Assembly (NCBI GenBank): GCA_004519485.1
Contig: CP038107.1
Coordinates: forward strand, 989,091-1,053,090
Origin: Nannochloropsis oceanica
Taxonomy: Eukaryota; Sar; Eustigmatophyceae; Eustigmatales; Monodopsidaceae
Reading direction: 5' to 3'
Length of the DNA: 64,000 nucleotides
The notes under the pieces are model-generated. The model searched no databases. It worked only from the letters and a program-made list of their open reading frames with translations, and was not told the DNA's origin. Position 1 is the stretch's first letter, and each line of letters opens with the position of its first letter. Made by a program: the position numbers and the translations under genes. Below, piece by piece: positions 9,927 to 21,970 of the stretch.

Positions 9927-12634
9927 ATGGCATCGTTTTTCAACCGCGTGCTTGACAAGCTGGATACGGCATTGGAGGCGTTCAATAGCGCCGTGGATGG
10001 GAAGGAGGAGGAGGAAGATGAAGAGGAAGAGGAAGATGACGACGACGACGACGAGGAGGAGGAGATGAAGGGGGAAGAGGATGACGAGGATGAAGGTCAC
10101 ATACAAACAGCCGTTGCTCGTGCTGATATCGCCGCTGCCGGTGCTGCTGGTCGGCCTCCTCAAGAACCTTTGCCAGTGCCACCTGCACAACCTCCACCCA
10201 CACCACCGCCTGAGGAGGAAGGCAAGTCAGGAGAACGGGCCGTGGCTCTATTTCCTCCTCCTCTACTGCCTATCACTGCGCCATCCACCAATGTGAAGCT
10301 ACCGATGGGCAGGTCGTCAAGCGCTCCTGTGCCACGGGACGCAGCAGTAGCAGCAGGACCGGGAGACACAAGGAGGTCGCCTATATCACAACCGGCACAG
10401 GACGAACAGGGGTATGGGATGATGCCTCCAGATCCCGAAAATCAGCAGCAGCAGGGGCAGCAGCAGCAGCAGGGGCAGCAGCAGCAGCAGGATGAGGATA
10501 TGGCTGCTGCCCTCCTCCTTTCTTCGTCGACCATTCTCCCTGCTCTCCCTCCTCCTTTGCAAGAGCAGCAGCAGGGGCAGCAGCAGCAGCAGCCGCAGTC
10601 AGAGATGAGTGGACAGAACCAACAAGCGAATTCTTCAGCCCCTCCGTCCTCCTCATTTTCCTCCTGCTCCCCTTCCTCCTCCTCCTTTCCTGCCCTACCC
10701 CCTTCCAAGCCACCACCATCATCACCGCGAGCCCCAAGTTCCCCCTCACATATGAACAGCCCTCGCTGGTCCTCCCTCCCTCCCGCCCGCCCTCCCTTCC
10801 TCTCCTTCCCGAGCCAAGAACCAGCAGGGCATGTGTTTGAGAGGGAAATGCGCGTGTGGGACAAGCAGGGAGAGAGGAAGGGAGGGAGGGAGAGAGGGAA
10901 GAAGAGACGCGTCTCCGTCTTGCATGATCCGCGGAAGATGGGCGGAGGGGAGGGGAAGGCGGTGGAGGAGGAGGCATGCATGGACGAGGAGGAAGACGAG
11001 GTCGAGAACGAGGAGGAGGAGGCATGCATGGACGAGGAGGAAGACGAGGTCGAGAACGAGGAGGAGGAGGAGGGAGGGAGGGAGGGAGGGAGGGAAGGAA
11101 GGCATGCCTGTGTGATGTGCTCTGGCCTGTGGGATGAGGGGGGCTCTGCTCTCTTCCCCTTTTACAGGTGTCAAAAATGCACCATCCTCGTGCACACTGC
11201 CTGCAGGTATGCCTTGCTCTCCCTCACTCTCCTTCCTTCACTCCCTCTCTCTCTCCTTCCTTTCCATTTACTTTTCCTCGTGTCACCATCGCTGACCCCC
11301 GCCCTCCCTCCCTTTCTCCTTCCCCCCCCTCCCTCTTCCCAGGTCATTTGCTCACGCCGCTCTGACCTGTCCGCCACAGCCCTCCTTCCACATGCAACAA
11401 GGAAAGAAGGGACCTGTGGGAGTTCATAGTAAGAGAATGAGAAGGAGGGAGGGAGGGAGGGAGCGAGTGAGAGAGAAAGGATTAAGGTACCCGGTATTGA
11501 CTGACTCGCCCTCTCGCCCTCACCCCCTCCCTCCCTCCCTCCCTCCTTCTCTCCCTCAGACCCCACCGTCCTCAACGCCGCGGGCGTATTCACCCTCCGC
11601 CTTAAGCAGGCCTACGACCTCCCCCTCCCACCTGGCACCACCATCTATGCCAAGATCGGCCTCTGGCCCTGGAATGAACGGGTACGCAAGCCCTTCCTCC
11701 CTCCCTCCCTCCCTCCCTCCCTCCCTCTATTTATTTCTCTATTCCCTAGCCCTACATCCTCTCTGTCTTACGCGCCTTCCCTCTCTCCCTCCCTCCCTCC
11801 CTTCCTTCCCCGCTCCCTCCCTCAGGTGAACACTGCGCTTGCCGAGGTGGGCATCGGGCGTGACGCCTGTTGGACAAGCCCCCACTGGAAGGAAGCGGGG
11901 GAAGGGGAGGTAACGAGGACAAGGACGAGGACGTGGAGGGGGCGAAACAGCGGGGAGGAGGAGAGAGAGAGATTGAGCGAAAGATGCCCGAGCTCGGCAC
12001 CTCGGATTGATGACCTACAGCCTCTCCCTCCTTCCCTCCCACCTCCCCTTCTTCCCTCCCCTCAGGGGCCTTCCTCCTACTCCCTCCTCCATCCCTACAA
12101 CAGCGCCTCAACCCCTCTCCCCTGCCTCCGCCTGGGGCTGTATGCTTCCTCTTCTGCTGCCTCCCTCACAACCATTCTGGACCGATGTGTCGGCGTCGCT
12201 GGTAGGGGAGGGAGGGAGGTTTCGTCCCTCAACTTATTCAATAATTCATTCGTCCATCCCTCCCTCCCTCCCTCCCTTCCTATTTCCCACGCTCCCTCCA
12301 AACCGCTATTCCTTGTTCGTCCTGGCTTTCCCGCCTATGGATATCGACCACTGACTCACCCCTCCTTCCCTCCCTCCCTCCCTTCCTCCCTGATCCCTTC
12401 CTCCCTCCCTCTCTTCAGAGATTCCTCTTGTGCCTGTCTTGGCGTATCCGCGCGTGGAGGTCGAGCGCTGGCATACCCTCAAGGATCAGGGGAGTCAGAA
12501 GGAGGAGGAGGAGGAGGAGGAGGAGGAGGAGGAGGAGGGGGCAGAGAAAGGGGAGGGACGGATGAGAGGAGAAAGAGGTGGAGAAAGAGGTGGAGGAGGA
12601 CGGGGGGGAGGAGGAGGAGGAGGAGGAAGAGGAG

Positions 12635-12666
<32 letters not shown>

Positions 12667-15600
12667 GGTGGAGGAAGGAAGGGAGCTATTTTGTTCAGTG
12701 TGTCCTTCAATCCCACTCACTCCGCTTCACCCTTCCTCGGCGCCTCCCCCTCCTCCTCCTTCCCTTCCTCCTCCTCCGACCCACTTCCTTCTCCCTCGAC
12801 CTCCCTTCCCTCTCCTTCTTCCCCTTCCCTCCCCCTCTCTGCAGCCTCCAATGCAGTCCACCAGCAGCCACCGTCTGTTGTCTCGTTCTCAGTAGCCGAG
12901 CACTTGTTCACACTACATGTAAGGGGGGAAAGAAGCAAGGAGGGAGGGAGGGAGGGAGGGAGCGAGCGAGGGAAGGTTTAGCAGGATCTGACAGCATCCC
13001 ACCCCATCATCAACAGAGCTACCGAAACCTCACCTTCTGCGGTGTCTGCGACTCCCTCCTCCTCGGTCTGATCCGTCAGGTACGCCCTGCTTCCCTCCTT
13101 CCCTCCCTTCCTTCCCTCCTATCACCATCCTCCACTTAACCCCCCCTCTCTCTCCCTCCCTCCCTCCCTCCCTCCCTCTCTTATCCAGGGCTATCGCTGC
13201 GAGCGCTGTGGCTTCGACGTCCACCAAGAGTGTCAGCTCCGGGTACGCTGCCCTCTACCCCTCCCTCCTTCCCTTTCTCCTCCCCTCCCTCTTTCTCTCC
13301 TTGCATGTCTCTGACTAGTGTGACCGACCCCTCACCCCTCCCCTCCCTCCCTCCTCGTCCAGGCAAGCATCCAGCGGCCCTGTCGAAGCCCGCACAGTGT
13401 GACAGAGCAAAGAGGGGGGAAAGGAGGAGGGGATGACGCCATGGGACTGTCATCAAGTAATATTTCCTCTCCCTTCTCGACGCCGGCCCGGGGAGGAGGA
13501 GGAAGAGGAGGACGAGGACGAGGACGAGGAGGAGGAGGAGGGGAAAGGGAATTAGGGAGCACAGCAGAGGTGGAAGAGGAAGGAGAAGAAGAAGAAAAAG
13601 AAAGAAGGGGAGGAGGAGGAGGTGAGAAAGAAGGAGGAAGAGGAGGAGGAGGGGAGGGGGTAGCAAGAGCAGCGTCTGTGGCTGCTGCAGTGGCCGCCCG
13701 CCTTGCGTCTCCCGCTGCTGCTGCAGCTGCTTCTGCAACCACTCCTCCGCCCCTTCCTCCCCCCTCTCCTTCTTGTTCCTCTCTGTCTCTGTCTAGGACT
13801 CGGGGGGCAGGGGATAGAGGAGGAGAGGCAAGGAGGGAGGGAGGGAAGGAGGAGGGGAGGGCGTGCGGGGAGGGCATCGGGTCGCTGCGGGTCAGGATCG
13901 TAGAAGCGCATGCTTGCTCCAACAAATGCATCACGGTACGAGGGAGGGAGGGAAGGAGGGGGGGAGGGCGGATGGGAGGAAAAGATGAAAGCCCTGTTTC
14001 GGTCCTGATGTGCCTTTTCATCATGCCCTTCTTGCCTCCCGCCCCCCCCTCCCTCCCTCCCCAGCTCCCAAATGGGTCTATCAGGCATCATCATGCCGCT
14101 TCTTTCCTCCAGAACCAAGGCCAGGACGACGTCCGAGACTTCTACTGCCGCATCAAGCTCGGGCCCATTCAGGTCTATCCATCCCTCCCTCTCTCCATCC
14201 CTCCCTCCATCCCTTCTCCTCTCCATCTATTCATCTACCCTCCCCCGCTAATCCTACAGGCGGGTCGCGGGAATAAGAGCGTCATTTCCCACAGAACGCG
14301 AACCATCTACCAGGTACCTCCCTCCCCTCCCCCCCTCCTTCCATCCCTCGCTCCCTCCTACCTTCCCATCCTCCCCGCCTCCCTCCCTCCCTTTCCGCAG
14401 ACCTCCGATCCCGTGTTCACCGAGCAATGGACCCTAGACGTGCCACACTACAGGGCTAGCCTCTCGGTACGCCTCCCCCCTTTCCTCCCTCCCTCCCTCT
14501 GTCCCTGCTTCCCTCCTCCCTCCCTCCAACCTTTTCTTCCCCTCCCTCCCTCCCTCCCTCCCTCCCTCCCTAGATCGAGCTCATGGACGCGGCCCGTGAG
14601 CGTGTGGTGGGCAAGGCGGAGTGGCCCGTCTTTCGCCTGCTACAAGAGGAGGCAGACAGGGCGATGGGAGGGAGGGAAGGAGGGTGGGAAGGAGGGGGGC
14701 AGGAGGAGGAGGAGGAGGAGGAGGAGGAGGGGGAGAGGGTTGCTCCCTTGATGTAAGCTTGAGGGAGGGAGGGAGGGAGGGAGGGAAAGAGGGAAGGAGA
14801 AGGTGGACGAGCCCGCAAATTGCTCTTTCCAGACGACATTCATTCTTATCCCCTCATGCCCTCCCTCCCTCCCTTCCTCCCTCCCTCCCTCCCTCCAGTG
14901 TCAACGACAAGGAGGTGGGCTACCTGCGCCTCAGCCTGCGCATGAAGGAAGACAACGCCTCCCTCTTCCTTGCCCAGCGACCGAGACGTGTTCCAGCCCC
15001 ACCACAGGTAGGTAAGGAGGCAGGGAGGGAGGGAGGAAGGGAGGGAGGGAGGGAGAGAGACGTGTGTCTGACCTCGTTTCGGAAGGAAGAGGAAGCCGAT
15101 TTATTTTGTGCAGTCTTTCACTCCTCATACTAATATCCGCCTGTATCTATATCTGTATCTGTATCTATATCTATATCCATGACTACTTATAGGAGGAGCT
15201 GGCCGTGGAGAGCTTCCGACGGGCGCTAGACCGGCTGCAGGTAAGAAGCCGACACCCTCGCTCCCCCCCTTTCCCCTCCCTTCCCTCCTTCCCACCCGTC
15301 CCCCCCCCGGTCCTTTAGGCCCTCCTTGAGCCGACACCCTCGCTCCCCCCCTTTCCCCTCCCTTCCCCCCTTTCCCCTCCCTTCCCTCCTTCCCACCCGT
15401 CCCCCCCCCGGTCCTTTAGGCCCTCCTTAAGCCGACACCCTCGCTCCCCCCCTTTCCCCTCCCTTCCCTCCTTCCCACCCGTCCCCCCCCCCGTCCTTTA
15501 GGCCCTCCTTGAGCCGACACCCTCGCTCCCCCCCCTTTCCCCTCCCTTCCCCCCTTTCCCCTCCCTTCCCTCCTTCCCACCCGTCCCCCCCCCGGTCCTT

Positions 15601-18600
15601 TAGGCCCTCCTTAAGCCGACACCCTCGCTCCCCCCCTTTCCCCTCCCTTCCCTCCTTCCCACCCGTCCCCCCCCCCGTCCTTTAGGCCCTCCTTGCTTAC
15701 CTGCGGGCGCTCGAATCGAGCTACTCCTACATCATGAGCTGGGAGCACCCTCCCTCCACCCTCGCCCTCCTCCTTCTTTTCGTCTACCTCTGCCTCTACA
15801 CCGACGCCGAGAAGGTGAGAAAGGGAGGGAGGTAGGGATGGAAAGAGAATGTAAGCGATCATTTCACTCACGCACACACCTCCCTCCCTCCCTCCTTCCC
15901 TCCCTCCCTTTCAGGCTGGATCCCTTCTGGTTTTCGCCATTCTCACCTTCATGACGCGCGCTCTATACGTCCGCAGCACTGGACAGTACGTGCCTTTTTC
16001 TCCCTCCCTCCCTCTCTCCCTCACTCCTTCTTATCCTTCCATCTAACACACCCTTCCTCCTCTCCCTCCCTCCCTTCCTCACCCCCTCCCTCCTTCAGGT
16101 ATGCGCAGCGATGGGTGAAACATGACCCGGAAGAGGACGCAGCAGCAGGGGGGGACGGATCCTCCTCCTCCTCCTCCTCCTCTTCAATCGCCAAGAGGCC
16201 CTATCGAGCTATCGCTAAGCTCAAGGTAACTAAGTCTCTCTCCCTCTCTCCCTCTCTCCCTCCCTCCCTCCCTTTTCCTCCCACCCTTCCTCCTCTCTTA
16301 CCTTTATTTCTTCCTTCCCTGTTCACATGCCCCGCACTCCCTCGCGACCTCTCTCCATCATCGTCACCCTCCCATCCTCCCTCCCTCCCTCGGTAGATCT
16401 CCGTCGACCGTGCCCGCTTCGCCCGTGCTGCGGAGGGTCGGGGCAGCACGTACGTCACCATTACCTACGCCCACCACGGAGCCGACCCACAGGTACTCCC
16501 TCCCTCCCTCCTTTCTTCCTTGTCTACCTTCTTCTCTCCTTCGGTCCGAGGTCCATGATTGCTCTATCAATTTTCGTACCTTCTTTTTCCCACTCTTCTC
16601 CCACTCCCTCCCCCCCTCCCTCCCTCCCTCCCTCAGGAGGCGGACCAAGACTTGGTCGTCGGCTGCTGCTCAGGAATGGTGGGGGATGAAGGCTCATTTG
16701 GAATGCTCAAGGTGCCTCCATCCCTCCCGTCCTCCCTTCCTCCCTCTCTTCTTCTACGTCCTCCCCTGCTTTTTCTCTTTCCTCTGTTGTCTCACCCATC
16801 ATTTCGCCACCTCCCTTCCTGCTCAGGAGCTCGATCTGGACGTCTCCCTTCCATTCATCGCCACCGCTCAGCTGGGAGGACGCGCTGAGAGGGCCTCCTT
16901 GTTCCGCAACATCTGCGTGTGGGATGAGGAAGGCGGGGAGGAGGAAGGGGAGGGGGCAGGGAGGGAGGGAAGGGGGAGGAGTAGCTCCCTCTCTGCTGCT
17001 GTTGGGGAGGGGCACAGGCGCTGGTCGCTCCTTTGGCCTGTATTACAGGTACTTCTTCACCTCCCTCCCTCCTCCCTCCCTCCCTTCCTCCTTCCTCTTC
17101 CTCACCCCTCCCTTCCTCCTTCCCTCCTTCCTTCCCTCCCTCAAGCCCATCGGCTTTGCTCCAGGCCAAGCCTCCTCCTCGTCCCAGAAAAAATTGGAGG
17201 CTTTGCCCTTCACGGCAGCCACTGGATGCTTGAGGATCCGTGCCTACCAGGTGGGGAAATAGGTGGAGGGAGGGAAGGAGGGAGGGGTGAGGATGGAGGT
17301 GACATGATGACTCTTACAGCGTGATTGCTCACCGGCCCTTCCTCCCTCCCTCCCTCCCTCCCTCCCTCCCTCCCTCTGTGCAGGACTCGGGCCTCTCCAC
17401 GTTCGAGGGAGAGTACCTCGGCCAAGCCCTCCTTCCCCTCGCCCCCCTCATCGAGCAGGCCCTCTCTCCCTCCCTCCCTGGATCAGAACGGGAGGGGAAG
17501 ACGGGAGGGAGGACGGGAAAGGTAGAGGGCTGGATCCCGGTCGGCGTCTTTAATAGCTTGCAGTATCAAGGTAAGGAGGGATGGAGGACGGGAAGGAGGA
17601 AGCTGTGGATGCGGTTGACCTTTGACTTTCTTTCATGTGTCTCTTTTGTCTCACACTTTGCTTTTCTCTCTTTCTTTCCCCCCCTCCCTCCCTCCCTCCC
17701 ACAGCTTCTCTTCGTGAAGAAGCAGGAGAAGTGCATCAACAAGCAGAGTTCCAGCAGCAGCAGCAGCAGCAGCAACAACAAGAAGCCGTCGGTTCTCCAC
17801 TCACCGACGAAGGAAGGGAGGGAGGAGGACGAGGCGGAAGACCAGGCGGAGAACGGGGAGGGTATCCGAGAGGCTCATTCTACACGCCACCTCAACCCAC
17901 CTTTCCTCCGGCGGCCGTGGCCGTCCATGTGCGGGCATCGATTGAGTGAGAATGGAGGAAGGAGTGAGGGAAAAGAGGGAGGAAAGAGCGAGGAAGTTTT
18001 TCGCAGCGTTGCGCGATACACAACCAGGTTTTTCATCACTCGTCCCTTTCCTCCTTCCCTCCTCCCCTCCTCCCCTCCTCCCCTGCCTTCTTCAATCGCT
18101 GACAGGATTCCACCAACCTCCTCCTCCTCCTCCTCCTCCTCCTCCTCCTCCTCCTCCTCCTCCTCCTCCTCCTCCTCCTCTGTTTCTTTTTCTCCTCCTC
18201 CCAAAGAGACAAGAGCCGAAGAAAAAGTCAGAAATCCGTCCATCTCCTCCCCCTCCCATCCCTCCTCCTCAACCTCCTCCTTATCTCGTCGCCCGCCGCC
18301 CACTCAAGCCGAAGTGGAGGAGAGCAACGTCATGGAGGCCATGCTAGAGCAGGGAGGGATGTGAGTACCAAGGGTGGAAACGAGCAGGTTTTGCTCCCCA
18401 ACCCTACTGACATGTCAGTCACACTCAACCTTTTTCATGCACTCCTCCAAACGCACAGCACCACCATCCTTCCCCCTCCTTCCTCCTCGGCCTTTCCTCC
18501 CCTACCCCTCCCCTCCTCCTCCTCCTCCTCCTCCTCCTCCTCAGCCGGGGGAGGGGGCGTCCTCTCCTCGGTGTGGAACCTCCGCAGCACGGTCAGGCAC

Positions 18601-20064
18601 ATGCAGAACCTGCTCGACGGCTACCTCTCCTACGCCGAGTCCTGGAAGAACCTTCTGAACTGGACGCACCCGCAAAAGGTTCGTCCTCCTTCCCTCGCTC
18701 CTACCCTCACCCCCTTCCCTTGATGACTATCCCTTCTTCACGAGATCCTGGCAAGGCCTTCGCGTAATTGGACGCATCCGCGGCTACTATTGCCTCATTT
18801 TCGTCTCTCAGCTGCCTCTGACTTTTGTGCCCTTGTCCCGTTCTCTACACTTCTTGCCTCACTTTCAGCTTAATCCTCCCTCCCTCCCTTCCCTCCCCTC
18901 CTAGACTCTCGTCATTTACGGCGCCCTCTGGTGCCTCTGGCTTCTCTGCATTGTTGTCCCCACGCGCTACCTCATCCTGATGGGTGGGCTTTATGAGTTT
19001 ACCTTTCGCTTGCTCCCCGAGCAGGTAAAGAGGAAGGGACGAAGGGAAAGAAAAGAGGATGGCAAGGGACGAGAGAATGAATGACACTCTGGCAAGTGAG
19101 CTCCTCTCATTAGTCTTCCCTCCTTCCCTCCCTCCCGTCCTTCCTCAGGACGAGTATCCCAACGTCATTCGCGCCGAGAACCTGCTCGCCTCCATCCCCA
19201 ACGACGATGACCTCCGGCGGGCCTACCAACAGGAGAATCAGATCTATCTTCGGAAAAAGAAGGAAAGGGTGCAGGTAGGGAGAAGAAGGGAAAGGAAATA
19301 GAAAGACAGAAAGTGGACTCGCACAGACAGCAGCCATATTTACGTCTATCAAATTGGTCAGGTGCTCACACAGCCGTCACTTTCTCTCTTTCTCCACCTG
19401 TGCTCGTCTAGGACCAGAAAGCCCGTCGTGCCCGCCTTTCAGGGATGTGGGGCTTTCTGTGGGAAGGCAATATTCAGACGCGGGCTGCAGCTTCAAACCA
19501 GCCCTGGCGGCAGGCGTATGTGGCGGTGCAGGTAGGGAGGGAAGGAGCAAGGGGAGGCGGGATCACTCTTGTTTAAATGTGTCGTTCCCTCACTTTCCCC
19601 TCTATTCATTTATCTCACCTTTCCATTCTCTCATTTTCTTCCCCTTCCTTGCATTCAAAATTAAGGGCAATCGCATTTTGTGGTGGAAGGCAGAGAAAGA
19701 CCTGGACAAGGGCGGAGTGCGCGTGCCCGAAGGGCAGATTATCCTCCGAGGACACGCCGGTAAGGCACCAGTTATCAATTCTTGTCTTTCCTCCCCTTTC
19801 TCGTTTTTCTCCCGGTCACATGGTCAGGAGAATCTCACGCTTGCATTCTTTCTGTCAACTTACTTTCTTGCAGGTCTGACCTCGCCTTCTCCCTTGGAAG
19901 TAAAAGAGCTTGGTCCTGACAAGGCGTCCTTATTGGTGTGCGTATTTGGGCGAAACCTGGCAGCCAAAACGCAGGAACGGCGGTCCTTTATGTGCGTCTC
20001 TGCTGAAGACCACGCTGGGCTGAGTGCAGCATTGGCGACAGCACTAGACTTCAAGCAAAGCTAA
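9927..20064 (+). CDS. Large C1 / C2 / transmembrane / PH-domain protein (MCTP-like)
   Basis: Probable lipid- and Ca2+-responsive membrane tether or scaffold. Thirty-one exons join in phase: 9927-11206, 11343-11428, 11560-11681, 11826-11909, 12066-12201, 12419-12918, 13017-13079, 13189-13242, 13363-13935, 14113-14172, 14260-14313, 14401-14466, 14574-14752, 14899-15007, 15193-15240, 15686-15814, 15915-15985, 16099-16225, 16397-16492, 16637-16711, 16827-17048, 17146-17250, 17384-17570, 17705-17945, 18106-18360, 18459-18678, 18905-19024, 19149-19274, 19412-19531, 19666-19759, 19874-20064. About 1,930 residues. Order: acidic and Gln-rich N terminus; C1-like finger (C395, C398, C415, C418, H423, C426, C436); C2-like (456-600); second C1 (H731, C744, C747, C761, C764, H769, C772, C782); C2 (about 945-1060, DFYCRIKLG); hydrophobic pair (1138-1205); C2-like region; a second hydrophobic block resembling the MCTP C-terminal region (NWTHPQKTLVIYGALW, 1714-1754); PH-like end (WRQAYVAVQGNRILWWK). 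Both fingers have nine residues, not seven, before the last Cys. Confidence 0.8.
10970..11062 (+). repeat. 45-bp coding tandem duplication
   Basis: The segment gcatgcatggacgaggagga and its continuation is present twice in tandem inside the first exon of the C1/C2 gene. It encodes two copies of ACMDEEEDEVENEEE. The copies look identical, so the duplication is recent. Confidence 0.85.
15241..15685 (+). repeat. Intronic minisatellite that repeats the 3' splice site
   Basis: This intron of the C1/C2 gene consists of five pyrimidine-rich units starting at 15248, 15330, 15431, 15513 and 15615. Spacing alternates 82, 101, 83, 102, so the array is a roughly 184-bp higher-order dimer. Each unit ends with the same acceptor and start of exon (cctttag/gccctcctt), with AGs at 15317, 15418, 15500, 15602 and 15684. 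Only the last is followed by the real exon. Confidence 0.9.
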
Positions 20065-20545
20065 GAAGGGAAAGGGATGTAAGGGTGTGGGAGGCGAGAA
20101 AATACATAGCACAAAAGTACACGCAGTATGCACCAAAGTAAAACAATTGACGACATTTTGGGATAGGGAACCGTAAGTGTCTCTTCTTTTGTGGTGATCT
20201 TCGCAGTTCTCGGTCTAACTCCCGTCCTTTTGTGCTCTCTCATGACGCTGGACCCGATCAATGGGAAAAAGGTGTTGGTCAGCGAAACCTATTCTGGTTT
20301 CAATCCTTCAACATCACTGTAATGTATAAGTTCAGAAGACTCCAGCCGTGCGCACCTTTACATATATATGACTATATCGCTCTTCGTATTAAAGGTAGTA
20401 GTTTTCTTTCAGTCATAACATTCAGTAGCGATTCACTATTTCACTTCACTTCACTTTTCCATATCATTTTATCTCCTGATGTATACATACCACTCTTACT
20501 GCATTCGTAACCCGTTCGTTCATTGCAATCCGTTTTCACCACTTC
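20065..20545. other. Intergenic between convergent genes
   Basis: AT-richer 3' flank between the C1/C2 gene and the first CBM49-like gene. No coding signal seen. Confidence 0.5.
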
Positions 20546-21436
20546 TTAATGTCCGTCCGCAGCGTACTCAGGACGACGGACCACATCTTCGAGTTGTTGC
20601 TCCGCTCCCTGTTGCTGCCCGTTCCCGACATTCCCGCCCCCGTTGGGCTGCAACTGCTGTAGGTCTTGCTGTTGCTGTCCCTGCCGCTCTCTCTTCGGCA
20701 TTTCCTCAATTCCACCGTCACAGTATCGCGCTTCTACAACCCGTGCCATATCCGTCTGTGCGAGGCCAGGAGATCCCGCAAGAGTAAATCCGATATCAAC
20801 ACTTTCCTTCACTCGTAGAGCACGCACGTAAGGAGGGCTCAGCGAGGCAGTAAGCTCATTCGCATCACTGTTGAAAAACAAAGTTGAAACTGCCTCCTTT
20901 CTGGGCTTGACAGCATAGGGCATATCGGCATTATTTCCGTTGTTGCGATCGTTGTTATAGTTGTCGTTATAGGTGTTGCTGCTGCTAGCCATGTCGTCGT
21001 TGACGCCGCCAAAGACAAGAGCGAAAGAAGAGTTGATGCGTACACTCTCCGAGTTTACACCTGACGCTAGAGGTATGGCCAGTTTTACGTCGCAAATCTC
21101 ATAGGCAGCGGTATTGGCAACCCAGTATTCCGAAGTGTACCAGGTGTGGCCCTCGGGATCCTGCCATGTGGAAGAATTGATCTGTGTTAGCTTGACCATG
21201 CTAACGGCTTTCGATCGAGGCTTGTTAAAGCCCTGGGAAGGGATAGGACCCTTGGGGTACGCCGGCATTTCACCTTCAGGAGCTGCACCCAAGGCACTAC
21301 TACCGGCCGCAGGCGTGTTGTTAGGTGTCTCAACAATGGGTGAAGCACTACGGAGCGCTTGGGCGCGGGCCGCCAGGGGAGAAAAGGCCAATGTCAAAAG
21401 AGTGACCGCGAGGCCGAGAAGCAGGATGCGAGGCAT
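20546..21436 (-). CDS. Secreted protein with CBM49-like domain (paralogue A)
   Basis: Intronless, 296 residues. A signal peptide occupies about residues 1-25 (PRILLLGLAVTLLTLAFSPLAARAQA). The core has the pattern of a cellulose-binding beta-sandwich of the CBM49/CBM2 type: SSTWQDPEGHTWYTSEYWV, N-x-AAYEICDVKLAIPL, then ESVDIGFTLAG before a conserved VVEARYCD. A Asn-rich loop (NDNYNNDRNNGNN) interrupts it. The C terminus is Gln/Gly/Asn-rich. The domain call rests on the W-x-D...Y...V-x-N...I-x-D/N-V-x-L...G-[FY] spacing, which is shared with the neighbour at 21971. A role in binding wall cellulose is inferred. Codon use is ordinary and lacks the GGGA repeats of neighbouring genes. It shares its upstream region head to head with its paralogue. 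Confidence 0.75.
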   Translation of the reverse strand: MPRILLLGLAVTLLTLAFSPLAARAQALRSASPIVETPNNTPAAGSSALGAAPEGEMPAYPKGPIPSQGFNKPRSKAVSMVKLTQINSSTWQDPEGHTWYTSEYWVANTAAYEICDVKLAIPLASGVNSESVRINSSFALVFGGVNDDMASSSNTYNDNYNNDRNNGNNADMPYAVKPRKEAVSTLFFNSDANELTASLSPPYVRALRVKESVDIGFTLAGSPGLAQTDMARVVEARYCDGGIEEMPKRERQGQQQQDLQQLQPNGGGNVGNGQQQGAEQQLEDVVRRPEYAADGH

Positions 21437-21970
21437 ATTTTTTAAGTGGCTGAAAAGAAACAGATATTGGGGGGCCGGGGGAGAGAAGGGTGACGTTGAA
21501 ATGTGAAAAGATGGGGTGGTACAGAGAGAGTAGCAAAATATTTACATAGGCAAAGCGTTCATATTAACCAGATTGAGTGAAGGAATGTACTAAACACTTT
21601 CAGGGATAGCTCATAACAAGACACGCGACTTTCACGTGCTTGACACGTGCATCCACAGGAATACACGATTCTCCAAAATTTCAATCCCACCACAGTCGAA
21701 GAATACGACCAGCGAGAAAAGGGAACGTACCATCTCGCAGTTCAGGAATATTCTCACTATCTAATAGGAACGTGCAACACCATTTACTCGTCTCAGGAAA
21801 TTTTCTTTCCTTCTAAGATAAGACATATTCTTCTGTTGAGGTTGGATGCTGGCTTCATCTCTTTATATTGCGTGCCTATTTTTGCTTTCTAATGTCAGAC
21901 GACCTAACCGTCTACCTATCCCATCCCCAAGCTTAAAAGCCAACCAGCAACCCCACCGAGAGCATAAATC
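21437..21970. promoter_or_regulatory. Shared promoter region of the divergent CBM49-like pair
   Basis: 534 bp between two start codons pointing away from each other. It is AT-richer than its surroundings. TATA-like words occur on the + side (tttatattg near 21861, cttaaaag near 21931). Coordinated expression of the pair is an inference from this arrangement. Confidence 0.4.
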
